This document shows, in pieces, positions 44,637-54,079 of a stretch of DNA of 64,000 nucleotides. How positions within the stretch are numbered: the first letter of the stretch is position 1; every line of letters begins with the position of its first letter. The DNA comes from Viola odorata (taxonomy: Eukaryota > Streptophyta > Magnoliopsida > Malpighiales > Violaceae), in assembly GCA_963691705.1 (NCBI GenBank), contig OY829538.1, forward strand, positions 19,370,443 through 19,434,442, given 5' to 3'. The position numbers were made by a program, and so were the translations under genes. Under the pieces are notes generated by a model that was given only the letters and a program-made list of their open reading frames with translations, was not told where the DNA came from and ran no database searches.

Positions 44637-45061
44637 TCAATCATCATCAGGCCAGTAAGAAGGCCAGTACCAGTACTCTTCGTCGGAGGGCGAAAGTTCC
44701 TCATCAGCGAAAGGAGGGAACTTGTCAGCCTTTCACTCAATGCTTAACAGTGATAGTTTGGATTCCTCTTTTATATTAGAAGATGCCGCCTTGACGACGG
44801 TATCATTCGGAGGAACCTTCTCTTCGAACCAGTCAGAAAGAGGAGATATTTTTTATCCTCACAAACTAGAGGGGCTGAAAATGACGAAAACCAGCCGGTG
44901 CTACTGATTTTCGCTCTTTTCTTCGGCCTTTTCCGACCACTGCGGCGGTGCAATCGCTTTCTCAGGCTCGATGGCGAAGGAGGATCGTCCGAATTCGGCG
45001 TGGTTGGAGGGGTTGGGCGAGTCTCGCGTTTGTCGGAAATCTAATCATATGAATCAGCCAT
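44637..45061 (-). pseudogene. aORF-3 of element C
   Basis: The start MADSYD at 45061 is followed by an in-frame TAG as codon 7. Coding similarity continues (TRPTPPTTPNSDDPPSPSS, then RRSGRKRPKKRAK), matching TPPTSPDSDHPPPSPP and RKGRKKQRERT of D. A frame change in the middle leads to the acidic end YWPSYWPDDD. A TATA-like CTATTTATGG lies at 45133-45142, about 75 bases upstream, as in D. Confidence 0.65.
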
Positions 45062-45409
45062 GAACAACGAGAATCAGTAGCAGCAGAAAAATGCTAAAGA
45101 AGAAGATGAACAGAAAGAAGAAGGAAAACTTCCCATAAATAGTCAGAATAGTAAGACTCTTCGATTTTCTCCACGCGTGAAAAGAGCATGATTTAATGCT
45201 CCTTGAGAAGATCAATCATAATGGCAGAATCAGGTCCTTTGAACACGCCTGTTGGGAATTTTCCCACAATCAAGAAATGTAGAAAAACCGCCCAATCAGT
45301 TAATGCTGAAAAGATGGCGCGTGATTAGCAGAATGGTTGCTCAAGCAACCGTCGCCACCTGGCAGATAAAGAAGAATAAATGCTGCAAAAATCTGATCGA
45401 TGTCAGACT

Positions 45410-45425
45410 CATTTTCAGTTGGGCT
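45410..45425 (+). other. Internal copy of the plus-strand primer region (C)
   Basis: CATTTTCAGTTGGGCT, same orientation and same place (between aORF-3 and aORF-4) as the copies in B and D. Confidence 0.65.
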
Positions 45426-45589
45426 GGCACAACCCACAATTAAAGCAAGGGCTAACGCACTAAAGAGAAGAAAAAAGATCACAAGACCAATAACAAAAGG
45501 GAGTTTCATTACGGCCTAACGGCCTAAAGATACGTCCGCATACATAAATATACAATGGAAAATAAAAGAGAAGGCAGAACGGCTAGCAT

Positions 45590-45979
45590 TCAAGCCCGAG
45601 ACCCGGCGTCATTGTCGTCGTCCACCAGCAAGGTAGGGGCATCCCTCAGGGCTTCCTCCACCGAAGTTAACTCGGAAATAGTGTTCCTCATGCTCTTCAG
45701 GCAGCAGTTCAGCAGATCCTTCCTCTGCTGCAGCGTGACGATAGTTACTTCGATGCGATAGGCGGCGACGGCCAGCTTGGAGACATTCTCGATGGGGTTG
45801 AAGTCCTCTATGGCAGCAGACCCAATCCTGGCCTGAATTGGAGCCATCATTCCCCGAAGCTCCAGGGTATCCTCGCCGGACTTCGTCATCATATTCTCCA
45901 GAAAACTGATGTCACCCTCAGTAAGATTTTTGAGGGTCAGGGCCTTGGAGATCAGAAAGTTTCTAGTGAGATCTTCCAT
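45590..45979 (-). CDS. aORF-4 of element C (conserved 129-residue protein, open)
   Basis: An open, probably intact antisense gene. The start MEDLTRNFLISKALTLKNLT is chosen by alignment with B and D; the frame stays open upstream, but that part is not conserved and crosses the TATA box. Conserved landmarks: DISFLENMMTKSGEDTLEL, IEDFNPIENVSKLA, QQRKDLLNCCLK, ELTSVEEALRDAP and an acidic end DDDNDAGSRA. A helical, soluble protein is likely. No known family is recognised. It survives although the other genes of C are broken, but a frame this short can also persist by chance. Confidence 0.7.
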   Translation of the reverse strand: MEDLTRNFLISKALTLKNLTEGDISFLENMMTKSGEDTLELRGMMAPIQARIGSAAIEDFNPIENVSKLAVAAYRIEVTIVTLQQRKDLLNCCLKSMRNTISELTSVEEALRDAPTLLVDDDNDAGSRA

Positions 45980-46036
45980 GAGAAAATGGCAAATGAGGGG
46001 CAAAGCGAATGTGAAGAATCTGCAGAAAAGGATCGT

Positions 46037-46044
46037 ATTTATAG
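46037..46044 (-). promoter_or_regulatory. TATA box of aORF-4 (C)
   Basis: TCTATAAATACG on the minus strand, about 62 bases before the ATG; only about 50 bases beyond it D is inserted. Confidence 0.62.
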
Positions 46045-46093
46045 ATCCAGGGCAATAGCTGCACGCCAGGGCGTGCTCCTTGAAAATCAAGCC

Positions 46094-46665
46094 TGATAAG
46101 AATTTGTCTTCGGCCGAAGGATAGAAGGGGAAAAGGCTCCTCCAGTTCAGTGTCCACGGTGGTCCGTCGTACCTGCAAGACGCCGGAGGGGGTCTCCGGC
46201 GGAAACACTCCGATGCTTAAGTTAGTGTTTATGGTGAAATTGGCAGAGCTTGGGCCAGTGAATACTGCTTACCTTCCTCCTTCGTGGGGGAGGTATTTAT
46301 AGATGAAATAAGCATTTCTGCGCGAGTGGGATCGCAGGGGGGCAACCGGTACCGTCAGGGGCCAGGGCTTGCCCGTGTTATGATACGTCGTCGTGGCGGT
46401 AGGTGTGGGGGGTGGTTGTTACCCAGGCAAGGTAACAGTTAGTGTGTTCCCTCTAACGCGTGGTTTTCACTAGGGTGGGATAGCCCCTCTAGTCGTCTAG
46501 AAGTTCCAGGCGGGAGCCTCCTGCGTGACATCAGCCCTCCTGGCGTCAGTCTCTTAGAGGGAGATGACAGCCTTGGCCCTACCGTGGTGGTAGGAACAGT
46601 AACTCTTTCCTTTCCATATGGGGTAAGAGACGAAAATACCCTTGTCGTTAGGCGGATTGTTATCA
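46094..46665 (-). repeat. 3' LTR of element D
   Basis: On the minus strand it runs from TGATAACAATCC to GAATTCTTATCA (572 bp). TATA box CTATAAATACC is at about 46294-46302. The R/U5 hairpin CGCCGGAG/CTCCGGCG is at 46181-46201. The bZIP-type TGACGTCA of the 5' copy is TGACATCA here (CpG decay). Confidence 0.92.
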
Positions 46666-46685
46666 TAAGCCCAACTGAAATTGAG
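46666..46685 (-). other. Plus-strand primer region of element D
   Basis: On the minus strand CTCAATTTCAGTTGGGCTTA abuts the 3' LTR, matching the corresponding site of B. Confidence 0.65.
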
Positions 46686-46793
46686 CCCGAGTGTTTACCA
46701 AAGGCTAACACCCCCTCTTCACGCACCAGTCTCCTATATACCGGAGCGGCTTTGTCAGGAGGTGGGCTGACCCTGACCGTACTTGTCCAGAAG

Positions 46794-47244
46794 TTATAAA
46801 TTGAAGCTTTCCTTTGCGCAAATTTCTTCACACCTTTTCGTCCTTTCTTTTCGTATTTCACCATGGATGAGCTGACCAGAAATTTCCTGATCTCCAAAAC
46901 TTTAACCCTGAAGAACCTTACTGAGGGCGACATCGACTTCCTGGAGAGGATGATCCTCAAGACCTCAGAGGATGTTCTGGAACTGTAGGGATACTGACCC
47001 CTATTTTGTCTAAGCAGCTGGGGATGTCTTTGGAGGACTTTAGCCCCTGGAGAGTTTGGCGAAGCTGGCCACCACTACCTCTCACCTCGATGTGGTTGCT
47101 TCAATGCTGCAGCAGAGGAAGGACTTACTGGCCTGCTGCTTGAAGGGTATGAGGGCCTACTCTGCCGAGCTGACCTCCGTTGTTGACGCCTTGAGGGAGG
47201 TTCCCTTCGTGCCCGGAGAAGATGATGTTGGGTCCAACGCTTGA
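46794..47244 (+). pseudogene. aORF-4 of element D with its TATA box
   Basis: TTATAAATTG at 46793-46802 lies about 66 bases before the ATG at 46863. The protein starts MDELTRNFLISKTLTLKNLT and stays close to B and C up to EDVLEL. A TAG (46986, Gln to stop) and a frameshift follow before the frame resumes with ESLAKLATTTSHLDVV, QQRKDLLACCLKGM and the acidic end EDDVGSNA. AATAAA-type signals lie near 47320. It is clearly the same gene as in B and C but inactive. Confidence 0.75.
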
Positions 47245-47400
47245 CCGTTGTCTTCACTTCCTTTTGTTGCTTTCTCTTATGCTTTCTTGTACATATCTAG
47301 ACGCTAAGGCCGCTCGGGCCATAAATAAATGGTTGTTTCTACTATTATCAAGTCTTCTTTTTCTTGTTTGATTTCTTGATGCTTTAGTTGGGAGTATTCG

Positions 47401-47423
47401 TTATAAGCCCAACTGAAAATGAG
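47401..47423 (-). other. Internal copy of the plus-strand primer region (D)
   Basis: The minus strand reads CATTTTCAGTTGGGCTTATAA, matching the terminal site and even the first bases of the LTR beyond it (TTA then TAAC). It lies between aORF-4 and aORF-3. Confidence 0.65.
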
Positions 47424-47670
47424 TCTTCCTCAGGACATAGCCATTGCAGTGGTTGTGCTCTGGGAATTAGCAATGAATGTTCTGCCTCAACTATTTCCAG
47501 GGCCATTTTTCCAGGGGTAGGTGGTTGGGCGGTTATTTGGTGCCTTTTGATTGGCGCATTTAACGAGCGGGTACGCCTGTGCCGGATCAGATTCTGCAAT
47601 TACGGTTACTTTTCCCAGGCGCCTTTATTGTTTTTCAGGGGCCTGCGCGAGGATCGGAGCGCTTCCTTGG

Positions 47671-48216
47671 CTATTTAAGGGAGTTGCTTTCCCCCTCTTC
47701 CTGTTCATCTTCATCCTCTTCCTTCTCTTGTACTTTTTTGCAGGTCGAATGGCAGATTTCTACTTTTTGAGTTTCACGGATCGCAACTCCTTGCCAACTC
47801 CTCCGACTTCGCCGGACTCAGATCACCCTCCTCCGTCGCCACCATGGAGGCCTCTGGTCCGCCGAAAGGGCCGCAAGAAGCAAAGGGAAAGAACTTCCAA
47901 GGTGTCCGCCATGACTTTAGATTCTTCTGGCTCCACTACCCAAGGGGGCGGCAGACGCTTTCCTTTATCTGACTGTTCGCTAGAGAAATTTTCCTCTACC
48001 GATGCCAGTGTTGGATTGGCAGAGTCAGGTGTCAAGAGGAAGTCAGGGCCGTCAGGGTCCTGCTTAGGGAGGGAAGTGGACAAACCTGCTCCGACTGCCG
48101 ACGGGAAGATGCCATTCCTGGAAGAAGACGGGGTTTATCACCACGGCATTTACTGGTCTGATGAGGATTAGCGTCTTTACGTTAGGCACATTGTACATGC
48201 CTCTGGGCATTTTATG
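47671..48216 (+). CDS. aORF-3 of element D (140 residues, open) with promoter and poly(A) signal
   Basis: TATA-like CTATTTAAGG at 47671-47680 precedes the ATG at 47749 by about 76 bases; the coding part is 47749-48171. The protein starts MADFYFLSFTDRNS. It has a Pro/Ser/Asp-rich segment, a basic cluster (RRKGRKKQRERTSK near residue 36) that could be a nuclear localisation signal, a Ser/Gly-rich middle, and an acidic aromatic end YHHGIYWSDED conserved in B and C. The frame is open further upstream, but that part is not conserved. An AATAAAATAA signal is at about 48214. This is the only uninterrupted aORF-3 in the window. Its function is unknown; binding to DNA or RNA is only a guess from charge. 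Confidence 0.65.
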
Positions 48217-48480
48217 AATAAAATAATGCTTTCTATCTTTTCTCCTTGTCATTATCTTTCTGTCAGCAGTTGGTCGTGTTGATAGCTAACACGAGGGGTT
48301 AGCCTTGCCGAGGCAACCGTTTCGTGGTTATTTTGACTGGGTCAACTTTGTCTCCCTTCTGGGGAATCACGACGAATAACTTCTCTTTTCGTATTCTTTT
48401 AATGCTTTCCACATGGCTAACTTCTTTTTACACGCGTCCCAGCATGATTGGTGGCTTAATTAATGCGGTGGCATTTTAAT

Positions 48481-48629
48481 CCTTTAAAAATGACCATTTT
48501 CTCTTTCCAAAACTTTTGCCTTCGCTTTGAATTTTTCCCTTCGTCTTCCTTCGTCTTCTTCTCCGAATAACTTTCTGGTCGCCTGCCGTCGTCCGCTGAT
48601 TCTCCCGTAAATCTTCCCTTCTAAGGTAC
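48481..48629 (+). promoter_or_regulatory. Promoter region of aORF-2 (D)
   Basis: CCTTTAAAAATG at 48481 lies about 187 bases before the ATG at 48670. AAGGTAC at 48623-48629 lies 41 bases before it. Confidence 0.6.
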
Positions 48630-48669
48630 CCCTTTAATCCTTCTCAGATTTCCTATTTGCTAGTTTATT

Positions 48670-50785
48670 ATGGTTAGGAATAGGCCTCGCCAGGTTATCT
48701 GGAAACCCATGGATCCGGAAGTCGCGCAATCACCCAGTATTTTTACATGCAATGTGGTTCTAAAAGCCGAGCTGGAGGAACACGGTATCACCTTTCCTCC
48801 TGGGTATGAACCCTTTATTCCTGAAGGTCATATGCGGCTTCACAATCCAGCGTGGGGTTTCTGTAGGATACTTTATTTTAAGATGTTCCTTTATGGTTTC
48901 CGCTTTCCCGTTCATGAATCAATACTAACACTGCTACGGGAGCACAACCTTAATCCTGCCCAAATAACTCCCTCTTCCTGGTGTGCGGTTTATGCTTTTC
49001 TTCGCGCTTGCGAGTTGAAGAACATTTTCACCCCATCTCTCAATTTATTTCGCAAATTCTTTAGTATGAATTGTCATAATTGTTTAATCGAAATCACTCC
49101 TTGATGGGATGACGCGTTCGTGCAGTCGTTCTGGCAGCGGTTTCGCGGCTTTAAGAAGGGTGTGGCTGATTGGAAAAGTAGTTTCTTCGTTCTCGAGCTA
49201 CTGTCCCGTTTGTGGCTCATTAATTTCAACCAGGAGCTCATAGGCCCCATTTGGACGAATCCCGCGATACTGACCAGAGTTGAGCTAGAGCAGGCTAACG
49301 TTTTGTTAGACGAGGACACCTGCTATCGCATCCACAATTTTGCTTTGTTCAAGCCTCTAGAGGAGTGCGTTATGGGTGGGTCTGCCTCTTTTCATACTTT
49401 CTTTCTTTCTTTTTCATTCGTTTTTGTACGTTTCTTTTATAGAGGATGCTAACGGTCGATTTCCAGGTGATACTGGCGCTCCTTTGAATGTAGCGCCACT
49501 CCAAAATTTACCAGCCTCCCCTCCCGCCGAAGGCTCTAATCAGAAAAGCGTTCAACCCCCTAGGAGGAGAATCAAGACGGTTGCCCGGGGAGGGCGAAGG
49601 CTCTGCGGCTCTATCCTAGCTTCTCGTTTCGTGGAAAATTGGCTACCAAATCGTCGCAAGGGAACAGACTCTAGTCGAACCACAACAAGGGTGATTGATA
49701 GTGACGACGAGGATATGGATGTTAAGCCAGACCTTTGCCATTCGCGTCGGAAAAAACTTCGAATGGATGCAAGCGAACAGGCTGCCGGGGCATCTTCTAC
49801 TGATGTGGTGACTACTTCTACACCTGTCGTTTCGCCTGAGGCAAGGACCTCTCAGCCAGTGAAGATTGCTGAGGTGTCGGCTGCTACCTGCTCTACCGAG
49901 GCGGAGGCCCCTCCGACAGCATGTCCTCTTCCTACAGCTAACGCTCTTGATTCCCCGATTTCTCACTGTATCCCTGACATAGTAACCACATCTTCCGCTG
50001 CGGACTCAGCTGCTGGGTTGCCGCCTAAATCCCTTCCACAGCTATTTTTCACTCCTATCTCGAATGTTCTTACTGAGGATTCTTCTACAGTTTCGTCAAT
50101 CAATCTTTCTTACGGTGGCCCTAACGGGACCCCGGCCTGTCGTATGAACTTGGCAGGATTCTACTTTGATGGTCTCCAAGCTGTCGGGGTTCCCCAACCC
50201 TTTTCTAGAGATGAGTTTACCGCGCCCTTGATAGGGAAGATGATGGGCTCCCGGGCAGAGAAAGAGAAATTTCTTCAGCTTCCTCCAACGGCCCGTCTCC
50301 GGTATGTTATGAATGACTCTCTGGATACCTTCCGTTATCTGAACTATCTGTTCGAAATTCATGATCGCGAGTCACGAAATTTCTCTAGCGCGATGTGTGT
50401 TCAAAAGGTGCAGCTTGAAAAATCGGCGGACCACGTGAAATTGCTAACGCGTCTTCATGACGAGTCACAAAAGGAACTGAACAGAGAGAGGTCTGCCGGG
50501 AAAGCGAAAATAGAGGTTCTGGAGGAAGAGTTAGCGTTGGAAAGGAAGAGAAATCTCCTTCTCCGCGAAGAGATGTTTGCTCGAGATGAGGAGTCTGCCA
50601 GGGCACCATTAAGGGAGGAGTTGTGGAAAAAGAAGGTCTTAGGGGCCTTCACTTCTGGATTTACAGCTCGTTTCAAGGGTGATTCTTCTAATCCAGCCCA
50701 GGTTGCTGATTATATCTCTACCATGATGGATGAGGTTAGCAAAGGTGGGAACGGTTCTTCTGCCCCAGAGGGGGAAAGGGGCTGA
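48670..50785 (+). pseudogene. aORF-2 of element D (two exons, one nonsense codon)
   Basis: Best-preserved aORF-2. Exon 1 (48670-49375) starts MVRNRPRQV and shows FTCNVVLKAELEEHGITFPP, MRLHNPAWGFCRILYFKMF, NPAQITPSSWCAVYAF and, after a single TGA at 49102 (Arg in C), DDAFVQSFWQRFRGFKKG and HNFALFKPLEECVM. The intron of about 91 bases (49376-49466) has GTGGGT and TTTCCAG ends, and splicing keeps the frame. Exon 2 (49467-50785) is fully open: basic patch PPRRRIKT, acidic Ser/Asp stretch, SPISHCIPDI, PQLFFTPIS, a coiled coil (AGKAKIEVLEEELALERKR), then FTSGFTARF and QVADYISTMMDEV. About 674 residues. The N-terminal domain is PF04195-like. Only one nonsense change separates it from an open gene. 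Confidence 0.78.
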
Positions 50786-51281
50786 CGATAACGGTGGTTC
50801 GTGACCTTTTCCTTCGACGGGTGCCTCAAATTCCGCCATGGATTTCTAGGTTCTCCTTTTGTTGCTATTCTCATTGCTATCTGTTTTCTTTTATTCTTTC
50901 CTGAAGATCATTTGACATTATTCCTTCTGTAATAATGTTGGCGTTATGTAACCCTTATTGCGTCGTTTGATTCATTGTGATGCTACCGTTGTTTCTTCAT
51001 TATCTTCCTTATATCGTCGCGTAGTGCCGTTTGGTGAGGCTAGCACTGCTTTTTAGGTCATTAAATTCCGCAGTCCCCCCATTTGATGTGATTTGAAAAG
51101 TAATGATGAAGTGGGACACATGTCCTTTCACGGAGAGGCGTTTGAAGCAAGCGTCTAGGGAGACGCGAATGCTGAAGCGTTTCATCATTGTTTTAAAACT
51201 TAAACCTTCTCGCGCGTGCCTCTCTTTTTGATGAGCTGCTTCGCCATGTGTCAGTTGCTAATTGGTCGTGCCCTTTCAGGG
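50786..51281 (+). other. Spacer between aORF-2 and the aORF-1 promoter (D)
   Basis: T-rich 3' flank of aORF-2 followed by the upstream region of aORF-1. No gene is seen. Confidence 0.5.
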
Positions 51282-51418
51282 TTATATATAATGTTTTCCC
51301 TACCTTTTCTTTCTTTTTTAACCTCCTTTTTTGCACACCGTTTCCTTCTAGGCAAATAACCCGCGCCGCTTCTTCTTTCCTGGTCTGAGACTCCTGGTGT
51401 TCTCTTTTGCCAAGGTAC
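51282..51418 (+). promoter_or_regulatory. Promoter region of aORF-1 (D)
   Basis: AGGGTTATATATAATG (TATA at 51282-51290) lies about 170 bases before the ATG at 51458. AAGGTAC at 51412-51418 lies 46 bases before it. Confidence 0.65.
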
Positions 51419-51457
51419 ACACCCTTTTCTTTCCTCCTCCTTTCTCCTTTGTTAGTT

Positions 51458-53717
51458 ATGGCTAAAACTCGTTCTGAGAAATCTGCCGAGGAAGGGGATC
51501 CTCACAGGTCTGCTGGGGAAGAAAAAATTGATAATACACCCACTTCCCTTTATACATTGCCCTTAGTTCATCGCAAGCTTGCCGGGTCTAAGGCTCGATT
51601 TCCCAAAGATTATCCCGTACGTGCTGCTTCTGAATCACTTTGTCTGAACAGCGTTTTGCCTGATAATAGTAGAATGTTGTATACTAAGTTATTTGATTAC
51701 AGGTTTTGTCTTCCCCTTGACCCGCTTGTAAAATTGTTGTTGGCTGATTCTGACTTGGCTCCGGCTCAGTTGAGCCCCAACGCGATTTGCGTTGTTAGCG
51801 CATTTGCCGCTTTGTGCCGTTTCAAAGGGATTGCTTTTCCCACTTTGGCATTGCTTCATGATATTTTCCAGCTGTATTCTCGCAAGGGGGTTATATCAAT
51901 ATCCCCCCGTTATGAAGATGGCTCGTTAAGAAGATTTTTTTATTGTTGATCTGCCCGAGCCTTTATGGAGGGCCGGCTTTAATGAGGAGATTAAAGATGG
52001 GGCTTGGGGTAATCGAAAACCCCTTTCTGACCCGGAGGACGCTTGGTTGAAGACGCTGCTTCAACTAGACTTCAGTGTTGACGCCCGTAAAGTAGCTAAC
52101 GGGTTGGACATGGAGAAGTGTAAAAAGGGTGAGCGTTTGACCTTTCTTTTTGTGCTGCCAAGAAGTGCTAACGCTAACGTTTTGTAACTGTGCAGTGCCT
52201 CCGCCCGGTTGGGAGCCTGAATATTTCTGGAGGAAAAGGAAGCGGGAGCAAAAGAAGAAGGCTGAAGCCGAAGCCAGAGCTGCCGCGGCCGCTGCGGCTA
52301 CTGCTACTGAAGGGGAGACCACCGCTACCGCTCCGGACATTGCCCAACCGCCTCCTCGTACTCGTGTTGTAAAGAAGAAGAGGGCTAGGAAAGCGCGTGC
52401 TACGCATCCTGTTTCGTCCCAGACTGTCGTCTCTTCAGAGGCAACGGCTAACTCGATCCCCACTGGAATTCCTCTAGCTTCTTTAGGCACCCAGGTATGT
52501 ATTTATCTCCTCTTACGATTTTCTTTTCCTTTTACGCAACTTTCTTATTGTGTTTTGTGTTATCTAGGAAGCCACCACTGTTTCTGCTCATTCGTCCTCT
52601 CAAGGTGACATGTCTATCGCGGAATCCCTTCGAGAGTGTCAGAAGAAGGCCCGCTATGAGCTTCAACATAGCCCCTCATCATCTGCTGCTAATCCTTCTC
52701 TCGCAGCCCTTGGGGGTGGGGGTATGCCTGTTGAGCAGTCGCAAGGTGCTAATTTCGGCGGCGGTCCTCACGTTTTAAGCGATTCCCCAATCTATTCTAA
52801 TCCAAGCGTCCTTAATCTTGAAGCACTTGGGGGAGATGGGTCCTCTGTACCTAACGCGGAAGGTTCCAGCAGTCGACCCCCTTCTCCTGCTACTTTGCTT
52901 TTTGTTCCGATGTCTCCTCCTACTTGCCGCGAGAGGTGGCCCTGCTCCCAGCTTGATGGCTGACACCTCTTCATATACTCCTCCTCTCCTTCCTACTCAC
53001 CAGCTTAGCTTGCGCTCCTTCCGGGATAACTATTTGCAGTTTCCAGCGGATGCTGATCATGATGTTGTCCTCGCGTCTACCTCCTTTCTGGCAGCCGAGA
53101 TTATGTCTCTTCCAAGGGAGAGAGATGCCTTCGTGGCTAGGAGCCAGCAGGAACGCATAAACTTTCTTTGCTCCCAAGTGTTTTCTACGTTCTACCATCT
53201 TCATTACATGGATGAGGAAAACGCCAGAGTGGCGACAGACAGGCAGGGGGAGATAAATAGGCTACTGTCTGAGCGTCAGGGTTACGTGGATGCCCTTGTC
53301 ATTGCCAATCAAGAATTAGAGACTGCTAGGCGGGAAGCCGCAGTTGCTGCGCAGGAGGCAACAACTGTTAAGCAAGAGATGGAGGTTGTCAGGCTTGCTC
53401 TGGAGGAGGAAAAATAGAAGAGTGCTGCCCTGAGCGAACGCCTTTCTCAAGAGGAGAACGGGCTTCATCAGGAAAGACAGAGAAATGCTGAGTTATCTGT
53501 CGAGCTTGCTCTTTCTGCTGAGAAGAGTCGTTGGTATTTGAGGAAAGGTGGAGTCATCATGTCGGACGCTTTTATGCGTAAGTATGGGGTAGAGAACCTT
53601 GACATTGATGTTCTTGCTAAGTATTTTGATGAGAAGGTCCCCGACGTCACTGATGAGGACTTCTATTGCTGGAGATCTGCTCAGCAAGGAGGAGGCAATG
53701 CACCACCCGCTCCTTAG
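51458..53717 (+). pseudogene. aORF-1 of element D (three exons)
   Basis: Exon 1 (51458-52128; MAKTRSEKSAEEGD, EEKID) carries the PF04195-like domain (LYTKLFDYRFCLPLDPL, APAQLSPNAICVVSAF, KGVISISPRYEDGSL). About 17 codons found in B and C are missing near 51940, with a frameshift. It resumes as LPEPLWRAGFNEEIKDGAWG. The intron (52129-52195) has GTGAGC/CTGTGCAG ends. Exon 2 (52196-52494) reads PPPGWEPEYFWRKRKREQKKK, then Ala-rich and basic. The second intron (52495-52567) has GTATGT/TTATCTAG ends. Exon 3 begins EATTVSAHSSSQGDMSIAES, is frameshifted near 52940, then forms a coiled coil with a TAG at 53415. It ends RWYLRKGGVIMSDAFMRKYG ... APPAP. Splicing at these sites keeps homology to C in frame. 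Confidence 0.76.
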
Positions 53718-54079
53718 GCATCATTCTTTATATGTCTTTTGATTTTTGTGGCTGATGTACCTCCCTTTATTTTGTAATATTGACAATATCACTTCTTTTC
53801 TTTGATTAAGCCGCTACTTTGGAATGGAATTTTGCTATCTGCCTTGTTTCATAATACTGCTTGTGCAATTGTTCACCCGTGGTGTTTGCTTCGTTACTTC
53901 TGCCCGTGTTGCGCTCAACTTCATGCCACCCTTTGTTGTTAGGGGGAACCCTCTAGCCTTGCTAGGCCTGCCGCGACGGTGTTGTTGCGGTATGGATATC
54001 TTTCTAGCTTTACTTCACCGGGTATCAACCGCTCGGTTACTAGCTGGGGTATCCTTTCTTTCCGTATGTCAAAGATTGG
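53718..54079. other. 3' flank of aORF-1 in D; no gene seen
   Basis: T-rich flank between the aORF-1 stop and the repeat block. Confidence 0.5.

Larger units (their letters stand above)
31452..46093 (+). mobile_element. Tat-like LTR retrotransposon C (3' LTR missing)
   Basis: C has a 5' LTR, a primer site, a long gag-protease frame, broken RT-RNase H-aRNH-integrase, a tandem-repeat block and four antisense genes. It ends abruptly in the promoter region of aORF-4, where D is inserted at 46094. The remaining 3' UTR and 3' LTR are not in the window. The would-be left target duplication is tttag (31447-31451), with no partner visible. It is the best-preserved example of gag-pro in the window. Confidence 0.88.

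Noticed and set aside
51458..53717. aORF-1/aORF-2 as captured host genes or as DNA transposase genes
   Set aside because: The same ordered block occurs in three separate LTR elements; the PF04195 label includes 'transposon' but no catalytic transposase motif is visible.
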